DNA of 26,405 nucleotides from JBKEDC01 sp047975205 (GTDB lineage: Bacteria; Bacteroidota; Bacteroidia; Bacteroidales; Prolixibacteraceae). The stretch covers positions 1 through 26,405 of the forward strand of contig JBKEDC010000025.1 in assembly GCA_047975205.1 (NCBI GenBank). The letters are read 5' to 3'. Shown here in pieces: positions 17,248 through 24,757 of the stretch. A program made the translations under genes and the position numbers. The notes under the pieces were generated by a model, which saw only the letters and a program-made list of their open reading frames with translations, did no database searches and had not been told where the DNA came from. Within the stretch, counting starts at the first letter, position 1. The number at the start of each line of letters is the position of its first letter.

Positions 17248-17682
17248 ATGTTACAACCAAAAAGAACGAAATTTAGAAGAGTTCAGAAGGGAAAAATGAA
17301 AGGTGAAGCTCAACGCGGTAACCAAATTGCATTTGGAACTTTTGGAATAAAGACGTTGGATGAACACTGGATTACAGGTCGTCAAATTGAAGCAGCCCGT
17401 ATTGCAGTGACTCGTTACATGCAACGTCAAGGTCAAATATGGATTCGTATTTTTCCAGATAAGCCTATTACTAAAAAGCCTGCTGAAGTGCGTATGGGTA
17501 AAGGTAAAGGTGCTCCTGAGGCATTTGTTGCTCCGGTATCTCCTGGTAGAATTTTGATAGAGGTAGAAGGTGTTCCTTTTGAAACAGCAAAAGAAGCTCT
17601 TCGTTTAGCAGCTCAAAAACTTCCGGTGAGGACTAAGTTTATTGTGAGACGCGATTATGTTGAATCTGAAAATGTAGACTAA
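17248..17682 (+). CDS. rplP: 50S ribosomal protein L16
   Basis: L16 binds near the A-site tRNA and is assembled late. It is 144 aa. It begins MLQPKRTKFRRVQKGKMKG, with the conserved block QIWIRIFPDKPITKKPAEVRMGKGKG in the middle and PGRILIEVEGVPFETAKEALRLAAQKLP at the C-terminus. It is separated from rpsC by 26 nt and from rpmC by only 2 nt, implying tight coupling with the latter. Confidence 0.99.
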   Translation: MLQPKRTKFRRVQKGKMKGEAQRGNQIAFGTFGIKTLDEHWITGRQIEAARIAVTRYMQRQGQIWIRIFPDKPITKKPAEVRMGKGKGAPEAFVAPVSPGRILIEVEGVPFETAKEALRLAAQKLPVRTKFIVRRDYVESENVD

Positions 17683-17684
17683 GG

Positions 17685-17879
17685 ATGAATATTTCAGAAA
17701 TTAATGAGTTAACAGACAAGGAGATTCGTGAGCGTATCTCTCTTGAGCAAGAGACCCTAGTGCGTCTTAACATGAATCATGCTGTATCGCCACTTGATAA
17801 TCCAATGCAAATTGTGATTGCAAGAAGGAATATTGCTCGTTTGAAAACAGTATTGCGTCAGCGCGTATTAAATAAATAA
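17685..17879 (+). CDS. rpmC: 50S ribosomal protein L29
   Basis: L29, a two-helix protein at the tunnel exit next to L23. It is 64 aa: MNISEINELTDKEIRERI, then the signature QIVIARRNIARLKTVLRQR. The ATG at 17685 lies 2 nt after the rplP stop in the string TAAGGATG, so re-initiation by the same ribosome is plausible. rpsQ follows after 11 nt. Confidence 0.97.
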   Translation: MNISEINELTDKEIRERISLEQETLVRLNMNHAVSPLDNPMQIVIARRNIARLKTVLRQRVLNK

Positions 17880-17890
17880 TTTAGGGATCG

Positions 17891-18148
17891 ATGGAAACAA
17901 GAAATCTAAGAAAAGAGCGTATTGGCGAAGTTGTAAGTACTTCAATGAATAAAACCATCGTGGTGGCCGTTAAAACAAAGGAAAAGCATCCTATTTACGG
18001 TAAATTCATGAACAAGACAACGAAGTTTTATGCTCACGATGAGAAAGAAGATAGCAACGTAGGTGATACTGTGAAGATTATGGAAACTCGTCCATTAAGC
18101 AAAAACAAACGTTGGAGATTAGTTGAAATTATTGAAAGGGCTAAATAA
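17891..18148 (+). CDS. rpsQ: 30S ribosomal protein S17
   Basis: S17, a primary 16S rRNA-binding protein with an OB fold. It is 85 aa. It begins METRNLRKERIGEVVSTSMNKTIVVAVKT, with KHPIYGKFMNKTTKFYAHDEK and VGDTVKIMETRPLSKNKRWRLVEI following in the expected order. It ends 2 nt before rplN. Confidence 0.98.
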   Translation: METRNLRKERIGEVVSTSMNKTIVVAVKTKEKHPIYGKFMNKTTKFYAHDEKEDSNVGDTVKIMETRPLSKNKRWRLVEIIERAK

Positions 18149-18150
18149 TC

Positions 18151-18516
18151 ATGATACAACAGGAATCAAGATGTTCAGTTGCCGATAATAGTGGTGCTAA
18201 AGAAGTTCTTTGTATTCGCGTTTTAGGGGGTACAAGAAGACGTTATGCATCAGTAGGTGACACTGTGGTTGTTACTGTAAAAAGTGCAATCCCAAGTAGT
18301 GATATGAAAAAGGGTACTGTTTCGAAAGCCATTGTTGTTCGTACGAAAAAAGAAATCCGTCGCCAAGATGGATCCTACATTCGCTTTGACGATAATGCAG
18401 TGGTGTTGTTAAACAATGCTGGTGAAATGCGCGGTACTCGTATTTTCGGACCTGTTGCGAGAGAGATTCGTGAAAATAACATGAAAATTATCTCACTTGC
18501 ACCAGAAGTACTTTAA
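18151..18516 (+). CDS. rplN: 50S ribosomal protein L14
   Basis: L14 of the subunit interface (bridges B5 and B8). It is 121 aa and full length: MIQQESRCSVADNSGAKEVLCIRVLGG, KKGTVSKAIVVRTKKEIRRQDGSYIRFDDNAVVLLN and GTRIFGPVAREIRENNMKIISLAPEVL are all close to the family consensus. The 2-nt gap after rpsQ suggests coupled translation. Confidence 0.99.
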   Translation: MIQQESRCSVADNSGAKEVLCIRVLGGTRRRYASVGDTVVVTVKSAIPSSDMKKGTVSKAIVVRTKKEIRRQDGSYIRFDDNAVVLLNNAGEMRGTRIFGPVAREIRENNMKIISLAPEVL

Positions 18517-18534
18517 TGCATAAAACAAATAGTG

Positions 18535-18855
18535 ATGCAAAAATTACATATTAAAAAAGGAGATACTGTTGTTGTTCTTTCAGGAAACGATAGAGGTACT
18601 CAAGGGAAAGTTCTTGAGGTTATTCGTGAAAAACAAAGAGCAATTGTGGAGGGCGTTAATATGATTAAGAAACATATGAAGCCTAATGCTGAGAATCCTC
18701 AAGGAGGTATCGTTGAGAAAGAAGCAGCTATTCACATCTCAAACCTTATGCTAGTTGATCCAAAGACCGGTAAAGGAACTCGGATTGGTCGTAAGTTAGG
18801 GGAAAATGGTAAATTAGTTCGTTATTCTAAAAAATCTGGAGAGGAGATTAAGTAA
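18535..18855 (+). CDS. rplX: 50S ribosomal protein L24
   Basis: L24, an assembly initiator with a KOW motif (GDTVVVLSGNDRGTQGKVLEV). It is 106 aa from the ATG at 18535, giving MQKLHIKKGDTV; a GTG one codon upstream (18532) is in frame but adds only one residue and is less likely to be the start. The C-terminal half continues with INMIKKHMKPN-like and KEAAIHISNLMLVDPKTGKGTRIGRK segments. Its last codons contain an AGGAG (18842-18846) 8 nt before the rplE start, and its stop overlaps that start by one base (TAATG). Confidence 0.97.
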   Translation: MQKLHIKKGDTVVVLSGNDRGTQGKVLEVIREKQRAIVEGVNMIKKHMKPNAENPQGGIVEKEAAIHISNLMLVDPKTGKGTRIGRKLGENGKLVRYSKKSGEEIK

Positions 18856-19400
18856 TGGCTTATACACCAACACTTAAGAAAAAATACTCGGAAGAGGTAA
18901 TTCCTGCTTTAATGAAGGAATTCAATTATAAATCTGTTATGCAGGTTCCGAGAATAGAGAAAATAGTTCTTAACCAAGGGGTTGGAGCTGCTATCGCAGA
19001 CAAAAAGATCATCGAAGTAGCAACTGAAGAGATGACTATGATTGCGGGACAAAAGGCAGTCCAAGCTTTATCTAAGAAAGATATCTCTAACTTTAAATTG
19101 AGAAAGAAAATGCCAATTGGAGTTCGTGTTACACTTCGTAAAGAACGTATGTACGAATTCCTAGATCGATTTGTTAATGTATCTTTACCACGTACTCGTG
19201 ATTTTAAAGGTATTTCTAATAAATTTGATGGTCAAGGAAACTACACATTGGGTATCCCTGAACAAATTATTTTTCCGGAAATAAACATTGACAAGGTGAA
19301 TCGTATCAATGGTATGAACATTACTTTTGTTACCACAGCTAATACCGATGAAGAGGGCTTCGCCTTATTGAAACAACTAGGATTACCTTTTAAAAAGTAA
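18855..19400 (+). CDS. rplE: 50S ribosomal protein L5
   Basis: L5 binds 5S rRNA and contacts the P-site tRNA. It is 181 aa. It begins MAYTPTLKKKYSEEVIPALMKEFNYKS, with VPRIEKIVLNQGVG, FKLRKKMPIGVRVTLRKERMYEFLDRF and RDFKGISNKFDGQGNYTLGIPEQIIFPEI in order. The start overlaps the rplX stop and has an AGGAG 8 nt upstream inside rplX, so translation is probably both coupled and SD-assisted. Confidence 0.99.
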   Translation: MAYTPTLKKKYSEEVIPALMKEFNYKSVMQVPRIEKIVLNQGVGAAIADKKIIEVATEEMTMIAGQKAVQALSKKDISNFKLRKKMPIGVRVTLRKERMYEFLDRFVNVSLPRTRDFKGISNKFDGQGNYTLGIPEQIIFPEINIDKVNRINGMNITFVTTANTDEEGFALLKQLGLPFKK

Positions 19401-19412
19401 AAAGACTAAGTT

Positions 19413-19682
19413 ATGGCAAAAGAATCAATGAAAGCCCGAGAAGCAAAGAGGGCAGCACTTGTAGAAAAGTATGCTGAAAAGAGAGCTAAACTTAAGGCAG
19501 AAGGTGACTATATAGGTTTGCAAAAACTACCTAAAAATTCAGCTAAGGTACGTATGCATAACCGTTGTAAGTTGAGTGGTAGACCAAAAGGATATATGCG
19601 TCAATTCGGTATTTCACGTATCGACTTTCGCGAAATGGCATCTAATGGTTTGATCCCCGGTGTTAAGAAAGCAAGTTGGTAA
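19413..19682 (+). CDS. rpsN: 30S ribosomal protein S14 (zinc-independent form)
   Basis: S14 of the 30S head. It is 89 aa, the long form. The zinc-binding short form (about 61 aa) has two CxxC pairs; here only one Cys remains in NRCKLSGRPKGYMRQFGISRIDFREMA, so this is the zinc-independent type. It begins MAKESMKAREAKRAALVEKYAEKRAKLKAEGDY. It starts 12 nt after rplE. The long in-frame extension of rpsH (19660-19701) would overlap its last codons, but the true rpsH start is downstream. Confidence 0.98.
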   Translation: MAKESMKAREAKRAALVEKYAEKRAKLKAEGDYIGLQKLPKNSAKVRMHNRCKLSGRPKGYMRQFGISRIDFREMASNGLIPGVKKASW

Positions 19683-19701
19683 TCAGAGTAAACGAAAAGT
19701 A

Positions 19702-20109
19702 ATGAGTAAAATTACAGATCCAATAGCAGATTATCTTACACGTATTCGCAATGCTCAAGCAGCGAAGCATCGTGTAGTTGATATTCCTGCGTCGAAAATA
19801 AAAAAGGAAATAACTAAGATCCTTAAGGATAAAGGTTATATTTTGAATTATAAATTTGAGGATGAAGTAAATTATCAAGGTAATATTAAGATTGCTTTGA
19901 AATATCATCCAGAATCTAAGATTCCAGCTATTAAGTCTATCAAGAGAGTTAGTAAGCCTGGTTTGAGACAATATTGTGATAGTGAAAACATTCCACGCGT
20001 CCTTAATGGTCTTGGTATTGCAATCCTTTCTACTTCTAGAGGTGTTATGACAGATAAAGAAGCTAGGGTTGAAGGCGTAGGAGGTGAAGTTTTATGTTAC
20101 GTTTATTAA
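19702..20109 (+). CDS. rpsH: 30S ribosomal protein S8
   Basis: S8, a primary 16S rRNA-binding protein; in E. coli it represses the spc operon by binding near the rplE start. It is 135 aa from the ATG at 19702, giving MSKITDPIADYLTRIRNAQ, the standard N-terminus. The frame is open back to 19660 inside rpsN, but those 14 residues are not part of the family. The C-terminal half shows RVSKPGLRQY and GLGIAILSTSRGVMTDKEAR, with VGGEVLCYVY at the end. Two TAA stops lie in tandem (20107-20112). Confidence 0.98.
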   Translation: MSKITDPIADYLTRIRNAQAAKHRVVDIPASKIKKEITKILKDKGYILNYKFEDEVNYQGNIKIALKYHPESKIPAIKSIKRVSKPGLRQYCDSENIPRVLNGLGIAILSTSRGVMTDKEARVEGVGGEVLCYVY

Positions 20110-20111
20110 TA

Positions 20112-20127
20112 AGGAGGATTAAAAATG
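20112..20127 (+). promoter_or_regulatory. Strong Shine-Dalgarno site of rplF
   Basis: AGGAGGATTAAAAATG, identical over all 16 bases to the site before rplW (14623-14638). The AGGAGG ends 7 nt before the start codon, an optimal distance. Confidence 0.85.
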
Positions 20128-20682
20128 TCAAGGATAGGAAAACTACCAATTGAATTACCTGCTGGCGTAACAGTAACTGTATCTCCAGAAAATGTTGTAA
20201 CAGTCAAAGGTAAATTAGGTGAACTAGCTCAAGCTGTTGATGCTGATTTAACAGTGAGAATTGAAAATAATCAGATTGTTGTTGAGCGTCCGACTGATCA
20301 GAAACGTCATAAAGCAATGCACGGTTTATATCGTTCATTACTTAATAATATGGTGATGGGTGTGTCAGAAGGTTATACCATTAAGTTGGAGCTTGTAGGT
20401 GTTGGTTATCGAGCAGAAAATAAAGGTCAACTTTTAGACCTTGTTTTGGGCTATTCTCATCATACCTATATTGAACTTCCAAAAGAAATTCAAGTAGAGG
20501 CTGTAACAGATAAACGCAATAATCCAACTATAACACTTAAGAGTTGTGATAAGCAGCTTATTGGTCAAGTTGCGGCTAAAATTCGCTCACTTCGTGCTCC
20601 TGAACCATACAAAGGTAAAGGTATTAAGTTTGATGGCGAGCAATTACGTAGAAAAGCTGGTAAATCGGCTTCTGCTAAATAG
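20125..20682 (+). CDS. rplF: 50S ribosomal protein L6
   Basis: L6, two tandem related domains near the GTPase-associated centre. It is 185 aa. Domain 1 begins MSRIGKLPIELPAGV; the linker carries HGLYRSLLNNMVMGVSEGYTIKLELVGVGYRA. Domain 2 ends with the signature RAPEPYKGKGIKFDGEQLRRKAGKSA. Its start is set by an unusually good AGGAGG site. It lies 15 nt behind rpsH and 14 nt ahead of rplR. Confidence 0.99.
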   Translation: MSRIGKLPIELPAGVTVTVSPENVVTVKGKLGELAQAVDADLTVRIENNQIVVERPTDQKRHKAMHGLYRSLLNNMVMGVSEGYTIKLELVGVGYRAENKGQLLDLVLGYSHHTYIELPKEIQVEAVTDKRNNPTITLKSCDKQLIGQVAAKIRSLRAPEPYKGKGIKFDGEQLRRKAGKSASAK

Positions 20683-20696
20683 TAAAATTTGAAACC

Positions 20697-21053
20697 ATGG
20701 CTTTAACAAAAAAAGAAAGAAGATTTAGAATAAAGAGTAGAATCCGCAAAATTATTGTTGGTACTGCAGAACGTCCACGTTTGAGCGTCTTTCGTAGCAA
20801 TAAGCAGATTTATGCTCAGTTGATCAACGATAAGGCAGGTGTAACGCTGTTGGCTGCTTCGTCTACTGATAAAGCAATCGTTACTCAATCAGGAACGAAA
20901 TCTGAAATTGCGGCTCTTGTCGGTAAAGCTCTTGCTGATAAAGCTACAGCAGCAGGTGTGACAGAGGTAGTGTTCGATCGTAACGGGTATTTATATCACG
21001 GAAGAGTTAAACAATTAGCTGATGCTGCCCGTGAAGGTGGCCTTAAATTTTAA
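20697..21053 (+). CDS. rplR: 50S ribosomal protein L18
   Basis: L18 binds 5S rRNA together with L5. It is 118 aa. It begins MALTKKERRFRIKSRIRKIIVGTAERPRLSVFRSNKQIYAQLIND and ends with the conserved VVFDRNGYLYHGRVKQLADAAREGGLKF. rpsE follows after 5 nt. Confidence 0.98.
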   Translation: MALTKKERRFRIKSRIRKIIVGTAERPRLSVFRSNKQIYAQLINDKAGVTLLAASSTDKAIVTQSGTKSEIAALVGKALADKATAAGVTEVVFDRNGYLYHGRVKQLADAAREGGLKF

Positions 21054-21058
21054 TAATC

Positions 21059-21574
21059 ATGGCAAGTAATATTAAGAGAATTAAGACAACTGATATTGAG
21101 CTTAAAGAACGTTTGGTTGCCATTAATCGCGTAACTAAAGTAACTAAAGGGGGTAGAACATTCAGCTTTTCTGCAATTATGGTTGTTGGTGATGAGAATG
21201 GTATTGTTGGATGGGGACTAGGTAAGGCAAGTGAAGTAACTGCAGCTATTGCTAAAGGTGTTGATGCTGCTAAGAAGAATCTAGTGAAAATTCCAGTACA
21301 TAATGGAACTATTCCTCACGAACAAATTGCTAAATTTGGTGGAGCTCAAGTATTCCTTAAACCAGCTTCTCATGGTACAGGAGTAAAAGCTGGAGGTGCT
21401 ATGCGTGCTGTTTTGGAAAGTGTCGGAGTGCATGATATCCTCGCAAAATCTAAAGGATCATCAAATCCACATAATTTAGTGAAAGCAACATTCAATGCAT
21501 TAACAGAAATGCGTGATGTGTTTACAGTTGCAGAACATCGTGGCGTATCAGTTGAAAAAGTATTTAAAGGATAG
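21059..21574 (+). CDS. rpsE: 30S ribosomal protein S5
   Basis: S5 of the mRNA entry channel and decoding fidelity. It is 171 aa. The N-terminal dsRNA-binding-like domain shows ERLVAINRVTKVTKGGRTFSFSAIMVVGDENGIVGWGLGKA; the KGGR loop, where spectinomycin-resistance changes arise in other bacteria, looks unaltered. The second domain carries GTGVKAGGAMRAVLESVGVHDI and KATFNALTEMR. It begins 5 nt after rplR; rpmD follows after 5 nt. Confidence 0.98.
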   Translation: MASNIKRIKTTDIELKERLVAINRVTKVTKGGRTFSFSAIMVVGDENGIVGWGLGKASEVTAAIAKGVDAAKKNLVKIPVHNGTIPHEQIAKFGGAQVFLKPASHGTGVKAGGAMRAVLESVGVHDILAKSKGSSNPHNLVKATFNALTEMRDVFTVAEHRGVSVEKVFKG

Positions 21575-21579
21575 GAACT

Positions 21580-21759
21580 ATGACTAAAATTAAAGTAACT
21601 TTAGTAAAAAGTACTATTGGTTCCGAGAAGAGCCAAAAAGCGACTGTACAAGCTCTAGGGCTAAGGAAAATAAGTCAAACTGTTGAACATAACGCGACTC
21701 CAAATATTATTGGAATGGTAAATAAAGTTAAACATTTGGTGAAAGTTGAAGAAATTTAA
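21580..21759 (+). CDS. rpmD: 50S ribosomal protein L30
   Basis: A 59-aa protein translated by eye from the ATG at 21580 to TAA at 21757-21759. It begins MTKIKVTLVKSTIG, then TVQALGLRKISQTVEHN and PNIIGMVNKVKHLVKVEEI, all typical of L30. Its place between rpsE and rplO is the standard one. The start lies 5 nt after the rpsE stop with a short AGGA 4 nt upstream. Confidence 0.98.
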   Translation: MTKIKVTLVKSTIGSEKSQKATVQALGLRKISQTVEHNATPNIIGMVNKVKHLVKVEEI

Positions 21760-21777
21760 TAGATTTAGATCAGTATT

Positions 21778-22224
21778 ATGAAACTAAATAATCTAAAACC
21801 AGCGGAAGGATCCATTAAGAAGGTAAAACGCATTGGACGTGGTCAAGGATCAGGTAGAGGTGGAACTTCTACTAGAGGTCACAAAGGTGCCAAGTCTCGT
21901 TCTGGATACAGTCGAACTCGAGGATTTGAAGGAGGGCAAATGCCATTACAGCGTGTTGTACCTAAATTTGGATTTAAGAATATTAATAGAGTTGACTATA
22001 AAGTCGTTAATTTGGATAGCTTACAAACTATAGCTGAAAAAAATAGCCTTACTGTAGTTGATTTGTCAGCTATAGTAGCAGCAGGTTTGGCTTCTAAGAA
22101 TGATAAAGTTAAGATTTTGGGTAATGGCAAATTGTCGTTAAAATTGGCAGTGAAAGCACATGCATTCTCAAAATCGGCTAAAGAGGCTATTGAAAACAAT
22201 CAAGGAACTACCGAAACAATCTAA
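21778..22224 (+). CDS. rplO: 50S ribosomal protein L15
   Basis: L15, a late-assembly protein with a long Gly/Arg-rich N-terminal tail that runs into the 23S core. It is 148 aa. MKLNNLKPAEGSIKK is followed by RIGRGQGSGRGGTSTRGHKGAKSR and GFEGGQMPLQRVVPKFGF. The globular C-terminal part ends VKAHAFSKSAKEAIENNQG. It lies 18 nt after rpmD and only 5 nt before secY. Confidence 0.98.
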   Translation: MKLNNLKPAEGSIKKVKRIGRGQGSGRGGTSTRGHKGAKSRSGYSRTRGFEGGQMPLQRVVPKFGFKNINRVDYKVVNLDSLQTIAEKNSLTVVDLSAIVAAGLASKNDKVKILGNGKLSLKLAVKAHAFSKSAKEAIENNQGTTETI

Positions 22225-22229
22225 ACCCA

Positions 22230-23573
22230 ATGAAGAAGTTTATCGAAACTCTAAAGAATATTTATAAGATTGAAGATCTAAGAAAAAGAATAGGGTTAAC
22301 CCTATTCTTTCTCTTGATTTATCGCTTAGGGTCATATATTGCTTTACCGGGAATTGACCCAGCGCAATTAGGTCAATTAAAAAGTCAAACTTCAGATGGG
22401 TTGCTGGGGTTACTGGATATGTTCTCAGGAGGTGCATTCTCAAATGCTTCGATATTTGCTTTGGGTATTATGCCTTATATCTCGGCTTCTATTGTAGTGC
22501 AATTATTAGGAATAGCTGTTCCTTATTTTCAGCGATTACAAAAGGAGGGAGAGTCTGGTCGTAGAAAGGTTAATCAAATAACTCGTTATTTGACCGTTAT
22601 TATTCTACTACTTCAGGCTCCGGCTTACTTGACAAACTTGCATCATCAGCTGCCTATTGAGGCTTTTGCTGTTAGTGGTTGGATGTTTACAATAACATCA
22701 ACTATTATTTTGACAGCAGGATCGATGTTCGTAATGTGGTTAGGTGAGCGTATTACTGATAATGGCATTGGTAACGGTATCTCCTTGATCATCATGATTG
22801 GTATCATTGCTCGTTTACCTTTTGCTGTATTTGCAGAGTTTGTTTCTCGTCTTGAAGCAGAAGGCGGAGGTATGGTAATGTTTCTATTAGAGTTTGTTTT
22901 CCTTTTCTTTGTGTTTATGGGAAGTATTTTGTTAGTTCAAGGAACTAGAAAAATTCCGGTACAATACGCAAAACGTATTGTGGGAAACAAGCAATATGGA
23001 GGTGTTCGACAGTACATACCGTTGAAAGTGAATGCAGCTGGAGTGATGCCTATTATATTTGCTCAAGCGATTATGTTCATTCCAATAACAATTGCGGGGT
23101 TTGCTAGCTCTGATAGTATGAGTGGCTTTGCAACCGTAATGTCAAATCATACAGGGTTTTGGTATAATTTCACGCAATTTGTATTGGTAGTTCTGTTTAC
23201 GTACTTTTATACAGCTATCACAGTCAATCCAGTTCAGATGGCTGATGATATGAAAAAGAATGGAGGATTTATTCCTGGAATTAAGCCTGGGAAAAAGACT
23301 GTTGAGTTTTTAGATACGGTGATGTCTCGTATTACTTTGCCAGGTTCAATCTTCTTAGGTATTGTCACTATTTTACCTGCCTTTGCTATGATGGCAGGAA
23401 TAAATACAGCATTTGCTTATTTCTTTGGAGGTACCTCATTGCTAATCTTAGTTGGTGTAGTTTTGGATACCTTGCAGCAGATAGAAAGTCACTTATTGAT
23501 GCGTCATTATGATGGGTTGATGAAATCAGGTAGAATAAAAGGACGTACAGGTGGTGCTACTGCTATGTATTAA
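22230..23573 (+). CDS. secY: Preprotein translocase subunit SecY
   Basis: Pore-forming subunit of the SecYEG channel in the inner membrane. It is 447 aa with the usual ten hydrophobic segments. TM1 lies at about residues 21-40 (GLTLFFLLIYRLGSYIALPG). The plug region follows at LLDMFSGGAFSNASIFALGIMPYI. The cytoplasmic loop RLQKEGESGRRKVNQITRY (about 102-120) and the amphipathic GERITDNGIGNGISLIIMIGI are well conserved. The C-terminal tail reads MKSGRIKGRTGG. It begins 5 nt after rplO. infA follows after 13 nt; the map gene often found at this spot in Bacteroides is absent. Confidence 0.99.
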   Translation: MKKFIETLKNIYKIEDLRKRIGLTLFFLLIYRLGSYIALPGIDPAQLGQLKSQTSDGLLGLLDMFSGGAFSNASIFALGIMPYISASIVVQLLGIAVPYFQRLQKEGESGRRKVNQITRYLTVIILLLQAPAYLTNLHHQLPIEAFAVSGWMFTITSTIILTAGSMFVMWLGERITDNGIGNGISLIIMIGIIARLPFAVFAEFVSRLEAEGGGMVMFLLEFVFLFFVFMGSILLVQGTRKIPVQYAKRIVGNKQYGGVRQYIPLKVNAAGVMPIIFAQAIMFIPITIAGFASSDSMSGFATVMSNHTGFWYNFTQFVLVVLFTYFYTAITVNPVQMADDMKKNGGFIPGIKPGKKTVEFLDTVMSRITLPGSIFLGIVTILPAFAMMAGINTAFAYFFGGTSLLILVGVVLDTLQQIESHLLMRHYDGLMKSGRIKGRTGGATAMY

Positions 23574-23586
23574 TTGTGAATAAATT

Positions 23587-23808
23587 ATGGCAAAACAATC
23601 ATCTATAGAACAAGACGGAACAATTATTGAGGCGTTATCTAATGCTATGTTTCGAGTTGAGCTCGAGAATGGCCATGTGATAACTGCACACATTTCAGGT
23701 AAAATGCGTATGCATTATATCAAGATTCTTCCAGGAGATAGAGTTAAAGTGGAGATGTCCCCTTACGATTTAACAAAAGGAAGAATCTCGTTTAGATATA
23801 AAAATTAA
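23587..23808 (+). CDS. infA: Translation initiation factor IF-1
   Basis: IF-1 binds the 30S A site during initiation. It is 73 aa with a single OB fold: MAKQSSIEQDGTIIEALSNAMFRVELENGH, then ISGKMRMHYIKILPGDRVKVEMSPYDLTKGRISFRYK, which matches the whole family signature. It begins 13 nt after secY and ends 10 nt before rpmJ. Confidence 0.99.
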   Translation: MAKQSSIEQDGTIIEALSNAMFRVELENGHVITAHISGKMRMHYIKILPGDRVKVEMSPYDLTKGRISFRYKN

Positions 23809-23818
23809 TTTCTTAATC

Positions 23819-23935
23819 ATGAAAGTAAGAGTATCCATAAAAAAGCGTAGTGCCGACTGCAAAATTGTTCGCAGGAAAGGTCGTTTGTATGTGATTAATA
23901 AGAAAAATCCTAAGTTCAAACAACGTCAAGGATAA
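23819..23935 (+). CDS. rpmJ: 50S ribosomal protein L36 (zinc-independent form)
   Basis: A 38-aa protein translated by eye from the ATG at 23819 to TAA at 23933-23935: MKVRVSIKKRSADCKIVRRK, then GRLYVINKKNPKFKQRQG. The zinc form has three Cys and one His; here only Cys14 remains, with Asn and Phe at other ligand sites, so it should not bind zinc. This is normal for many Bacteroidota. It lies between infA and rpsM as expected. Confidence 0.97.
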   Translation: MKVRVSIKKRSADCKIVRRKGRLYVINKKNPKFKQRQG

Positions 23936-23941
23936 TTAAAT

Positions 23942-23949
23942 TAACTTTG
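23942..23949 (+). promoter_or_regulatory. Candidate internal promoter (-7 box) before rpsM
   Basis: TAACTTTG matches TAnnTTTG exactly and lies in the 28-nt gap before rpsM, 14 nt ahead of its ATG. No TTTG stands 19-21 nt upstream, inside the end of rpmJ, so the -33 element is missing or weak. If active, the transcript leader would be very short (under 12 nt). Confidence 0.3.
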
Positions 23950-23963
23950 TAAAATTAAATAAT

Positions 23964-24341
23964 ATGGCTCGTATTGTTGGAGTTGATATTCCTGATAATA
24001 AAAGAGGTGAAATTGCATTGACTTATATTTTTGGTATTGGTCGTAGTCGTTCACGTCTAATTCTAAAGGAGGCTGGAGTGTCTTTGGATACAAAAGTTTC
24101 AGAATGGACTGATGATGAATTTGCTGCAATTCGTTCAACCATTAATGATAACTTCAAAGTAGAAGGTGAACTTCGCTCTGAAAATCAATTGAATATTAAG
24201 CGTTTGATGGATATCGGTTGTTACCGAGGGATTCGTCACCGCGTTGGTCTACCAGTTCGCGGACAAAGCACAAAGAATAATGCTCGTACGCGTAAGGGGA
24301 AGAACAAGACAGTTGCTCATAAGAAAAAAGCTACTCAATAA
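23964..24341 (+). CDS. rpsM: 30S ribosomal protein S13
   Basis: S13 of the 30S head, forming bridge B1 with L5 and contacting the P-site tRNA through its tail. It is 125 aa. It begins MARIVGVDIPDNKRGEIALTYIFGIGRSRS; the signature GCYRGIRHRVGLPVRGQSTKNNARTRKG follows, and a lysine-rich tail ends the protein. It is the first gene of the alpha-type cluster, behind a candidate internal promoter. Confidence 0.99.
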   Translation: MARIVGVDIPDNKRGEIALTYIFGIGRSRSRLILKEAGVSLDTKVSEWTDDEFAAIRSTINDNFKVEGELRSENQLNIKRLMDIGCYRGIRHRVGLPVRGQSTKNNARTRKGKNKTVAHKKKATQ

Positions 24342-24350
24342 TCTTGGATT

Positions 24351-24740
24351 ATGGCACAGAAATCAGGAAATACTAGAAAAAGAGTGGTTAATGTTGAAGC
24401 AACAGGTCAGGCTCATATTCACTCCTCATTTAATAATATCATTATCTCATTGACTAATAATAACGGAGAAGTTATTTCTTGGTCATCAGCAGGTAAAAAG
24501 GGATTTAGAGGATCTAAGAAAAATACTCCTTATGCTGCTCAAGTAGCTGCTGAAGAATGTGCAAAGGTTGCACATGATTTAGGGTTACGTAAAGTGAAAG
24601 TTTTTGTAAAAGGACCTGGTAACGGAAGAGAATCAGCAATTCGTGCTATTAATAGTATGGGTATTGCTGTAAATGAAATAGTAGACGTTACTCCACTTCC
24701 ACATAATGGTTGTCGTCCAGCAAAAAGACGTCGTGTATAA
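24351..24740 (+). CDS. rpsK: 30S ribosomal protein S11
   Basis: S11 of the platform, near the E-site mRNA. It is 129 aa. It begins MAQKSGNTRKRVVNVEATGQAHIHSSFNNIIISLTNNNG, with SSAGKKGFRGSKKNTPYAAQVAAEECA and a C-terminal VKGPGNGRESAIRAINSMGI...DVTPLPHNGCRPAKRRRV. It starts 9 nt after rpsM. Confidence 0.99.
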   Translation: MAQKSGNTRKRVVNVEATGQAHIHSSFNNIIISLTNNNGEVISWSSAGKKGFRGSKKNTPYAAQVAAEECAKVAHDLGLRKVKVFVKGPGNGRESAIRAINSMGIAVNEIVDVTPLPHNGCRPAKRRRV

Positions 24741-24757
24741 TTTTAATGTAGTGAATA

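Noticed and set aside
18532..18534. GTG at 18532 as start of rplX
   Set aside because: It adds one residue only; the adjacent ATG gives the expected MxKLHIKKGD N-terminus.
19660..19701. Longer N-terminus for rpsH
   Set aside because: The 14 extra residues lie in the end of rpsN and have no S8 counterpart; MSKITDPIADYL at 19702 is the standard start.
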